Below, piece by piece: positions 1-5,079 of a stretch of DNA of 5,588 nucleotides. Origin of the DNA: Rhizobiaceae bacterium UBA1291 (GTDB taxonomy: Bacteria; Pseudomonadota; Alphaproteobacteria; Rhizobiales; Rhizobiaceae); assembly GCA_002307905.1 (NCBI GenBank), contig DBUL01000244.1:519-6106 (forward strand). Reading direction: 5' to 3'. The notes below the pieces were generated by a model. The model saw only the letters and a program-made list of their open reading frames with translations, searched no databases and was not told the DNA's origin. Within the stretch, counting starts at the first letter, position 1, and the number at the start of each line of letters is the position of its first letter. Position numbers and translations under genes: made by a program.

Positions 1-56
1 GCTATGGAGGCAGCCATAAATTGAAGTTCTGCCTGCTCCGAAAAGCTTCGGCGGGC

Positions 57-394
57 TTATTCGTGTTTGCCTGCGCCAGCCAAGAATTTCGTTTCGTCGT
101 CGGCCTCATCTCGAAGCTTGGCAATTCGTTGATCAGAACCTCGCGCATCACCTTTGGCGTCTCGTCGCGCGGCGAAGCGTCGGTCCCGCCGGAGGTGGTA
201 AGCAGGTCGACCTTGCACTCGTAGCAAAGCCCAATCAGTTCGTCGCAAACCTACGCAGTGCCCGGGGCGATCCGCTTGACGGCCTCGCAGCGCGAGGTCT
301 CCATGTCCTGGAGCCATTCTTCGATCGCGGGACCGCTCAGATCCTCGTACTTGTCACTGCTGGCGCGGTCCGACGGTAACGATGCGATCTGAAT
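57..394 (-). pseudogene. Broken small gene of unknown function, last in the nar operon (about 112 codons when repaired)
   Basis: I do not recognise this family. Reading the minus strand from the ATT at 394 gives a protein-like frame beginning MQIASLPSDRASSDKYEDLS if ATT is read as the start. It passes through PAIEEWLQDMETSRCEAVKR, meets an in-frame amber TAG at 253-251 (one transition from CAG, Gln), and continues coherently as VCDELIGLCYECKVDLL, TTSGGTDASPRDETPKV and MREVLINEL. At about 122 a single missing base seems to have shifted the frame: restoring one G gives AKLRDEADDETKFLAGAGKHE and a TAA at 59-57. Without that repair the frame runs to a TAG at 4-2 with a basic, unrelated-looking tail. 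Repaired, it is an acidic, soluble protein of about 112 residues with a C-x6-C-x2-C motif (C50, C57, C60) and no signal peptide. It sits 4 bases after moaA behind an AGGAGG site. Three lesions argue for recent decay; sequencing error or a true ATT start are alternatives. Confidence 0.6.
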
Positions 395-398
395 GTTT

Positions 399-1436
399 CT
401 AGCCTCCTAGCACCGACATGTGGCGGGCGATGCCGCTGACGGCATGGCCCGCGATTTCGAATGTATGAGCCTTGGGCTTGCATGCAAGCGCATCACGGAC
501 AAGCCCATCGACGGATGTTTCGGCATGTTGGCCGCGCAACGCTTCGCGAAGGCCGACTGAGCCTTCCTGCCCCATGCAGGTGAAAAGATCGCCGGTGCAG
601 CTGACGCGGACGCGATTGCAGCTTGCGCAGAAGTCGCAGGACAACGGCGTGATGAAGCCGAGCCGTCCGCCGGTTTCGGCAAGGCGCACATAGCGGGCCG
701 GGCCACCGGTGCGGTCTTCGACCGGGACCATCGTCCAACGCTCGGACAGCGACTGGCGAAGATCGCGCAGCGACAGGAAACTCTCGCCACGGTCATGACC
801 CGCTTCGCCGAGCGGCATTTCCTCGATCAGCGTCAGGTCCATCCCTCGCCCGTGGGAAAAGCGGATGAGATCGTCCACTTCGTGCTCGAAGGCCCCGCGC
901 ATGGCGACCGCATTGAGCTTGACCTTGAGCCCGGCGGCAAGCGCCGCGTCGATCCCGTTCAACACGGCATCGAGCCGGCCCCAGCGGGTGATCAGCGCAT
1001 AGCGGGCGGGATCGAGACTATCGAGCGAGACGTTGACGCGCCGCACACCCGCGGCAGACAGCGACGCAGCATGACGCGCGAGAAGCGTGCCATTGGTGGT
1101 CAAGGTCACCTCGTCCAGATCGCCGTTTTGAAGGTGGGGCGACAGAAGTTCGAACAGTTGCATGATGTTCTTGCGCACCAGCGGCTCCCCGCCGGTCAGG
1201 CGGATCTTGCGCACGCCGCCGCGCATGAAGACGCGCGCCAGATGATAGAGTTCCTCCAGCGAGAGTACGTCCTTGCGCGGCAGGAAGGTCATGTGCTCGG
1301 CCATGCAATAGGTGCAGCGGAGATCGCAACGATCCGTCACCGAAAGCCGAAGATAGGTGACCTGCCGACCGAACCGGTCGATCAGCGGGGAAGGCCCGCC
1401 CCCCGGATCGGTGGTGATCTGACGTTCATGCCGCAT
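399..1436 (-). CDS. moaA: GTP 3',8-cyclase MoaA (radical SAM, molybdenum cofactor synthesis)
   Basis: MoaA is a cytoplasmic radical-SAM enzyme. With MoaC it converts GTP to cyclic pyranopterin monophosphate, the first step towards the molybdenum cofactor that NarG needs. The protein has 345 residues, slightly longer than E. coli MoaA. The SAM [4Fe-4S] cluster motif CxxxCxxC is at C37, C41 and C44 (DRCDLRCTYC); the SAM-binding GGEP lies at 82-85. The second, GTP-binding cluster uses C270, C273 and C287 (FCASCNRVRV, then 13 residues, then C). The essential C-terminal Gly-Gly is present (MSVLGG). Two further cysteines, C267 and C280, flank the second cluster. The start at 1436 is preferred over 1460 because AAGGAGG lies 7 bases before it. 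It overlaps the DUF2478 gene by 11 bases. Its place in the nar operon suggests a dedicated copy, like moaA1 of Pseudomonas, alongside another moaA elsewhere; that is inference. Confidence 0.96.
   Translation of the reverse strand: MRHERQITTDPGGGPSPLIDRFGRQVTYLRLSVTDRCDLRCTYCMAEHMTFLPRKDVLSLEELYHLARVFMRGGVRKIRLTGGEPLVRKNIMQLFELLSPHLQNGDLDEVTLTTNGTLLARHAASLSAAGVRRVNVSLDSLDPARYALITRWGRLDAVLNGIDAALAAGLKVKLNAVAMRGAFEHEVDDLIRFSHGRGMDLTLIEEMPLGEAGHDRGESFLSLRDLRQSLSERWTMVPVEDRTGGPARYVRLAETGGRLGFITPLSCDFCASCNRVRVSCTGDLFTCMGQEGSVGLREALRGQHAETSVDGLVRDALACKPKAHTFEIAGHAVSGIARHMSVLGG
403..408 (-). promoter_or_regulatory. Orphaned ribosome binding site of the damaged gene, inside the moaA end
   Basis: AGGAGG on the minus strand lies within the last codons of moaA, just before its TAG stop. 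It is 8 bases before the ATT at 394-392 that stands where the start codon of the following remnant should be. No ATG, GTG or TTG lies at a usable distance, so the site now appears to serve no normal start. It is the main evidence that a gene once began here. Confidence 0.6.
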
Positions 1437-1974
1437 CGCCAAGCCTCCTTGCCGCGGCAATGGCTCCGCCTGCCCATTCGGTCACACTGGCCTGATCCGG
1501 GGGCAGCACGGTGCCGAGTTCACCAGCGAAGGTCTGCCACGCCTCGACATAGTTCTCTCGCACCGCCGTCAGCAGCGGTATGCCGCACGCGCAGGCCTCC
1601 TCGAACACGGCGCGGAAGCCCTGCCCCTCGGATTCCCCCTTGCCGAACCGGTTGAGGATCAGCAGATCCGGCTGCTGGTCGAGCCTCGTCAACAGAGGAC
1701 CGGCGACACCAGCCAGCGCTTGGTTATCAAGCCGGCAGCCCCGTGCGCCGGAGCCTAGCGCCTGCGAGATGATGTGACGCTCGCCGGTTGCGATATCCTC
1801 CAGATCAATCCGGTCGCAGCATTCGCCTGCGCCGTCGCTTGCCCGCTGGAGGAACCCGGCAACGGATAGCCCGTCGGCTTGCAACACACGGGCGACCACT
1901 TCGAGAAGATCGTCCACCGAACGGTCCCTCCCGACTCGGATGGCAGCCTGGAGGGGAAAATCTAGGTCTTTCAT
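1426..1974 (-). CDS. DUF2478-family protein, putative molybdenum-linked NTPase-like protein
   Basis: I recognise this 182-residue protein as a DUF2478 member from its pattern: GLSVAGFLQR (35-44), DLEDIATGE-like IDLEDIATGE (56-65), a GCRLD element (79-83), DLLILNRFGKGESEGQGFR (103-121) and a C-terminal EAWQTFAGEL (144-153). The alternating hydrophobic strands and the DLLILNRFGK segment resemble the Walker B part of small NTPases such as THEP1, yet the N terminus (AAIRVGRDRSVDDLL) has no GxxGxGKT loop. Nucleotide binding is therefore doubtful. Family members often lie near molybdenum genes, as far as I recall; here it is joined to moaA, which fits a role in molybdate handling or cofactor delivery, but no reaction is known to me. 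The start at 1974 gives an ATGA overlap with the carbonic anhydrase and AGGA 8 bases upstream; the open frame up to 2031 is probably not used. Cysteines C52, C53, C80, C128 and C130 are notable. Confidence 0.82.
   Translation of the reverse strand: MKDLDFPLQAAIRVGRDRSVDDLLEVVARVLQADGLSVAGFLQRASDGAGECCDRIDLEDIATGERHIISQALGSGARGCRLDNQALAGVAGPLLTRLDQQPDLLILNRFGKGESEGQGFRAVFEEACACGIPLLTAVRENYVEAWQTFAGELGTVLPPDQASVTEWAGGAIAAARRLGDAA
1444..1450 (-). promoter_or_regulatory. Ribosome binding site that fixes the moaA start
   Basis: AAGGAGG on the minus strand, 7 bases before the ATG at 1436 and inside the end of the DUF2478 gene. The alternative ATG at 1460 has only a GGAG three bases away, which is too close, so the shorter MoaA is favoured. 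Confidence 0.8.
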
Positions 1975-2636
1975 GAGGTCTTCCTGGAAAGTTCGGAGGG
2001 ACCGGTCGGCGGCGCGAAACTCTCGTCGCAACGAAACTCCACTGCACTGCTATCGCAATCGCATTTCAGATCACGCAGCAGACCATCCTTCAGACCGTAG
2101 ATCCAACCGTGAATGGTCAGTGCGCGCCCCCGCTGCCAGGCTGATTGCAGGATGGGGGTGCGCGACAGGCTCTCGACCTGAGAGGTGACGGTCAGCTCGC
2201 AGAGCCGGTTAAGCCTCTCTTCGGATTCATCGATCTTCATGAGTTCCGCGCAGTTTGCCTGCGCCACATCACGGATCGGCTGCAGCCAATGATCGATGAT
2301 GCCGTGCCGGTGTCCGTCCATAGCCGCGCGGATGCCGCCGCAGCCATAGTGTCCACAGACGATGATGTGCTTGACCTCCAGCGTCTCGACGGCGAATTCG
2401 AGCACCGAGAGCAGGTTGAGGTCGGCCCTGTGTACGAGATTGGCGACATTGCGATGGACGAAGACCTCGCCCGGCTCGAGCCCGGTGATGACATTGGCCG
2501 GAACCCGGCTGTCGGAGCAGCCGATCCATAGGTATTCCGGTCGCTGCAAGGCTGACAGTTTGTCGAAATAGTGCGGGTCCTCGGCGCTTTTTGCCGCCGC
2601 CCAGCGGACATTGTGGTCGAAGAGATCAGAAAGCAT
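1971..2636 (-). CDS. can: Beta-class carbonic anhydrase
   Basis: This is a zinc enzyme interconverting CO2 and bicarbonate in the cytoplasm. The 221 residues equal the usual length of the E. coli Can type (about 220). The zinc ligands and catalytic dyad are present: C40, D42 and R44 in WIGCSDSR, and H96 and C99 in CGHYGCGGIRAAM. The motifs FVHRNVANLV (59-68) and HGWIYGLKDGLLRDL (176-190) are also typical. W37, R62 and the tyrosine near 180 match the residues of the non-catalytic bicarbonate site of the H. influenzae enzyme as I recall it, suggesting an allosteric type II enzyme. The tail after 190 is unusually cysteine-rich (C192, C194, C203). The start at 2636 has GGGAG 7 bases upstream. It follows the hairpin and overlaps the next gene by ATGA. 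The family is certain, but the specific symbol is by similarity; cynT-like naming is an alternative. Confidence 0.95.
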   Translation of the reverse strand: MLSDLFDHNVRWAAAKSAEDPHYFDKLSALQRPEYLWIGCSDSRVPANVITGLEPGEVFVHRNVANLVHRADLNLLSVLEFAVETLEVKHIIVCGHYGCGGIRAAMDGHRHGIIDHWLQPIRDVAQANCAELMKIDESEERLNRLCELTVTSQVESLSRTPILQSAWQRGRALTIHGWIYGLKDGLLRDLKCDCDSSAVEFRCDESFAPPTGPSELSRKTS

Positions 2637-2662
2637 CAGGGTACTCCCGACACAAGCTTGCT

Positions 2663-2703
2663 CCCTTAAGGTAAGGCAGGGCTCTCCTGCCGCACCTTAA
2701 GGG
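2663..2703 (-). repeat. Long inverted repeat (hairpin) in the isomerase-carbonic anhydrase gap
   Basis: This occupies most of the only open junction in the operon. The outer arms, CCCTTAAGGT (2663-2672) and ACCTTAAGGG (2694-2703), are perfectly complementary over 10 bases. After a two-base mismatch on each side, GGCAGG (2675-2680) and CCTGCC (2686-2691) add six more pairs, followed by a possible G-U pair and a loop of three bases. In the transcript the stem is followed by AGCAAGCUUG rather than a U-run, so it is not a classical intrinsic terminator. It could stabilise or punctuate the mRNA, or weaken read-through into the carbonic anhydrase. Each outer arm also contains the palindrome CCTTAAGG, so a protein-binding site is possible instead. 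The structure is plain in the sequence; its role is inference. Confidence 0.85.
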
Positions 2704-2715
2704 GCAGGCACTGCG

Positions 2716-3633
2716 TCATTGCAGCAGTGGTCCGTCGGCACCGAGCACGTCGATACCGGTGATCGTGGCGTCGGCGGCCAGAATCGCGATGAACTGCGAA
2801 ACGGCCTTTGCCCATGTAGAGGCCTCGAGCCAACCGGCAATCCGCGGCTCGACGAAATCAAACGGCAATTGCTCGCCGTCGATCCGCCGCTCCAGCCGGA
2901 TGATGTGGAAGCCGAAACGGCTTTCGACGGGCCGTGGCGTGATCTCGCCTTCCGACATCCGCGCCAGCGCCCGCTCGAACTCCGCGACCGTGCTGCCGCG
3001 GGTCAGCTGGCCGAGATTGCCGCCCTGGGCACCCGACGGACAGGCCGAATGAGTCCGCGCCATGGTGGCAAACTCGCTCGGGTGTTCGAGCAGTACGGTC
3101 GCCAGCCTTTCAGCATCGCCGCGTGCCGCATCGCGCGCGCTCTGGTCGGCAGGATCGGCGGCGAACAGGATATGGCTCGCCTCGAATATTGGCTCGCTGC
3201 GGAATTTTTCGCGGTTGTTCTCGTAGAAACGCAGGCATTCCTCCGGCGTCGCCGAGGGAACGGAAACCTCCTCCTCGATCAGCCGGCGGATTGCGGCCTC
3301 CTCGTCGGTCTCGCTGCGGCCGTCCGGATCCGTCTCGGGCGTGGCAAGGATATTCAGTTCGCGAGCCCGTTGCAGCAGGAGTTCGCGCACGGCCAGCGCC
3401 CTTGCAGCGGCGAGAAGAGCTGCACCCGGATTTTCCGCCGGATGATTTTGTGCTTCGGAGAGGATATCGCTTTCGGCGATTTCCACACCGTTGACCGACA
3501 CCGCGCCGAGCACGGGCCGTGCCTTGGGTGGAACGCGGGTATCGGGCTCCTGGTAGGTCGAATAGCTGTCCTTCTTCCGGGATACCTCGGAAGCAGTCGA
3601 ACCCGTGTCTGTTTTGTTGAAGAGCGTGACCAT
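2716..3633 (-). CDS. Parvulin/PpiC-type peptidyl-prolyl cis-trans isomerase, nar-operon type, probably cytoplasmic
   Basis: This is a rotamase of the parvulin family, which catalyses cis-trans isomerisation at proline bonds. The 305-residue chain has a variable, polar N-terminal extension (about residues 1-40), a helical SurA/NifM-like region with VSVNGVEIAESDIL (45-58) and AVRELLLQRARELNI (81-95), then the parvulin domain at about 148-250. Domain hallmarks are EASHILF with H154, CPSGAQGGNLGQL (198-210), and SRFGFHIIRLERR with H243. No signal peptide or membrane segment is visible at the N terminus, so it probably acts in the cytoplasm, where NarG and NarH fold; most SurA/PrsA-like relatives are exported. 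A CGGAG site lies 7 bases before the ATG, and the gap to narI is 4 bases. A PpiC-type gene directly after narI is known from Pseudomonas nar operons. Its client is inferred from context; E. coli does without such a gene. Confidence 0.92.
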   Translation of the reverse strand: MVTLFNKTDTGSTASEVSRKKDSYSTYQEPDTRVPPKARPVLGAVSVNGVEIAESDILSEAQNHPAENPGAALLAAARALAVRELLLQRARELNILATPETDPDGRSETDEEAAIRRLIEEEVSVPSATPEECLRFYENNREKFRSEPIFEASHILFAADPADQSARDAARGDAERLATVLLEHPSEFATMARTHSACPSGAQGGNLGQLTRGSTVAEFERALARMSEGEITPRPVESRFGFHIIRLERRIDGEQLPFDFVEPRIAGWLEASTWAKAVSQFIAILAADATITGIDVLGADGPLLQ

Positions 3634-3637
3634 GGGC

Positions 3638-4354
3638 TTACTCCGCCGGAGCGCGGTTGATGGAACTGCCGTTCCGCTGCCGCACGACCTGATAACCTGG
3701 GCGCCAGAGATAGCGCACCGGTGCGCTCAGCATGTGCACCAGCCGGGTGAACGGGAAGAGCAGGAAGATCGTCAACCCGAGGAAGAGGTGCAGCTTGAAC
3801 ACCAGCGCCACATCGGCGACATAGGAGGCCGCCTCCGGGTTGAAGGTGAAGATGCCCTGCGCCCAGCTCATGAACTTCACCATCTCGTAGCCGTCGAGAT
3901 GGGCAAGCGAGGTGGGTATGGTCGAGAGCCCGAGGAAGAGCTGGACCCAAAGCAGGATGATGATCAGCGTGTCGGTCGTGCTGGATGAGGCCCGCACGCG
4001 CGGATCGAACAGCCGGCGATGCACCAGAAGCGTCGCGCCGACAATCGCCATGACCCCGGCAATGCCGCCGGCAACCACGGCCAGCGTCTGCTTGGCGCTA
4101 TGACTGATGCCGAGCGTGTCGAAAATCACGATCGGCGTCAGCAGGCCGACCAGATGACCGGCGAAGATGAACAGTACGCCTAGGTGGAAGAGTACTGAAC
4201 CCCAGATAAGCTGCTTGCGGCGCAGGAGTTGGCTCGATCCCGAGCGCCAGGTATAGGGCTCGCGGTCATAGCGGATGATCGAGCCGAGGATCAGCACGAC
4301 GAGCGCGATGTACGGGTAGATGCCGAACAAGAGTGAATTGAGAAAACCAGACAT
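3638..4354 (-). CDS. narI: Respiratory nitrate reductase gamma subunit NarI (di-haem cytochrome b)
   Basis: NarI is the membrane anchor of NarGHI. It oxidises quinol near the periplasmic face and passes electrons through two b haems to NarH, contributing to the proton-motive force. The 238-residue protein has about five hydrophobic segments (roughly residues 5-27, 50-75, 88-112, 128-148 and 180-205), matching the family topology. The four histidines that ligate the two haems are all recognisable: H57 and H67 in the second segment (LFHLGVLFIFAGHLVGLLTP) and H189 and H207 in the last. Their spacings of 10 and 18 are those of E. coli H56/H66 and H187/H205. The start at 4354 is supported by AGGAGG 7 bases upstream at 4367-4362, which contains the end of the narJ stop codon. 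The gap to narJ is 11 bases and to the next gene 4 bases. It appears intact and functional. Confidence 0.97.
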   Translation of the reverse strand: MSGFLNSLLFGIYPYIALVVLILGSIIRYDREPYTWRSGSSQLLRRKQLIWGSVLFHLGVLFIFAGHLVGLLTPIVIFDTLGISHSAKQTLAVVAGGIAGVMAIVGATLLVHRRLFDPRVRASSSTTDTLIIILLWVQLFLGLSTIPTSLAHLDGYEMVKFMSWAQGIFTFNPEAASYVADVALVFKLHLFLGLTIFLLFPFTRLVHMLSAPVRYLWRPGYQVVRQRNGSSINRAPAE

Positions 4355-4361
4355 GTCCTGC

Positions 4362-4367
4362 CCTCCT
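4362..4367 (-). promoter_or_regulatory. Ribosome binding site of narI overlapping the narJ stop
   Basis: AGGAGG on the minus strand, 7 bases before the narI ATG. It overlaps the TAG stop of narJ, so ribosomes ending narJ lie on this site; this would favour matched synthesis of the two proteins. Confidence 0.75.
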
Positions 4368-5079
4368 AGACCGGTATCGTGTTCAAGGTATCGTTCGGCT
4401 TGCGCTGCGCCGCCCGCATCTGTGTCCGCAGCCGATCCGGACCGCAGCTGTTTTCACCCGCATTGCCGCCGAAGGTGACGGTCTCCTCTTCCCAGATGCG
4501 GTCGAGCGCCGAAAGGTCATTCGGATCGTCTTCGGCGCCATCAAGCAGTTCTTTCAAGAGCTTCTGGTCCGGCTTGCTTTTCGAGACATGTCCAAGCGCC
4601 GCAAAGGCGTTGGAATAGATCGACTCGCGCTTCTTCAGCCGCTCGCCGATCGCCGCCGTGATATGGCCGGTCTGGGCGAGCAGGTCGTCAACCTCCTCCT
4701 TCGAGAGGATCGACAGGAACTCGAGGAAGAGCGGCAGATAGTCCGGTAGTTCCTTGGCATCGATGACGAAGCCGTTGTCCTCATACATCGTCATCAGGTC
4801 GACCATAGCCTGCCCGCGGTCGCGGCTTTCGCCATGCACATGCTCGAACAGATGCAGTGACAGCGAACGGCTGCGGTCGAACAGGTAGACATAGCGTTCC
4901 TGGGCCTCGTAGAGGTCCTGGCCGGCCAGATCGTCGATCAGGCGGCCAAGCAGAAGCTTGACCTCCCGAGCGATCGCATCATCGCCTTCGAGCGCCGTCT
5001 TCAATTCCGGCGCCCCTTCGATCAGGTCCTCGGTCGGATAGCTGAGCAGCAGCGAGATGATTTTCAGGGCCTTGTGCAT
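4366..5079 (-). CDS. narJ: Nitrate reductase assembly chaperone NarJ (molybdenum cofactor insertion)
   Basis: NarJ is a cytoplasmic, system-specific chaperone. It binds apo-NarG, keeps NarGH from docking on NarI too early and assists insertion of the molybdenum cofactor; it is not part of the final enzyme. The protein has 237 residues, the usual family length (about 236 in E. coli). It begins with the typical amphipathic MHKALKIISLLLSYP. The family signature LHLFEHVHGESRDRGQAM lies at residues 75-92 and ELPDYLPLFLEFL at 110-122. The C-terminal tail is charged and variable, as expected. The frame is open further upstream, to a possible start at 5172, but I chose 5079. An AAGGAG site at 5093-5088 sits 8 bases before this ATG, the protein then starts like other NarJ proteins, and the longer version would intrude 93 bases into narH. 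The stop TAG is embedded in the narI ribosome binding site. Confidence 0.96.
   Translation of the reverse strand: MHKALKIISLLLSYPTEDLIEGAPELKTALEGDDAIAREVKLLLGRLIDDLAGQDLYEAQERYVYLFDRSRSLSLHLFEHVHGESRDRGQAMVDLMTMYEDNGFVIDAKELPDYLPLFLEFLSILSKEEVDDLLAQTGHITAAIGERLKKRESIYSNAFAALGHVSKSKPDQKLLKELLDGAEDDPNDLSALDRIWEEETVTFGGNAGENSCGPDRLRTQMRAAQRKPNDTLNTIPV

Noticed and set aside
5..20. Short inverted repeat TATGG/CCATA near the window edge
   Set aside because: Five pairs with a six-base loop is within chance expectation, and the context beyond position 1 is missing.
38..51. Hairpin CCGAA-AAGC-TTCGG as a terminator of the operon
   Set aside because: The stem has only five pairs and no T-run follows on the minus strand, so a terminator cannot be supported.
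21..224. Plus-strand open frame of 67 codons
   Set aside because: It lies opposite the remnant on the minus strand, has no ribosome binding site at a suitable distance and no recognisable motif; the minus-strand reading is far more protein-like.
251..253. In-frame TAG as a recoded codon (pyrrolysine or programmed read-through)
   Set aside because: Nothing nearby suggests recoding, and the missing normal start plus the likely frameshift fit ordinary gene decay better.
57..317. Minus-strand 86-codon open frame as an intact small gene
   Set aside because: Only its last 20 or so residues look natural; the first part is an arginine-rich off-frame reading of the damaged gene. It is best explained as the downstream frame after a one-base loss.
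795..1655. Long plus-strand open frame of 286 codons
   Set aside because: It is antisense to moaA and the DUF2478 gene and arises from high third-position GC; its arginine- and histidine-rich composition and lack of motifs mark it as a shadow.
2637..2715. FNR- or NarL-type promoter upstream of the carbonic anhydrase
   Set aside because: I looked for TTGAT-N4-ATCAA and clear -10/-35 elements on the minus strand and found none; only the hairpin and the GGGAG ribosome binding site stand out.
2719..3660. Long plus-strand open frame of 313 codons
   Set aside because: It is exactly antisense to the isomerase, whose parvulin motifs are clear; no independent start signal or domain is seen.
3354..3950. 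Minus-strand 198-codon open frame across the narI-isomerase junction
   Set aside because: It is a different frame of two well-identified genes and has proline- and arginine-rich shadow composition.
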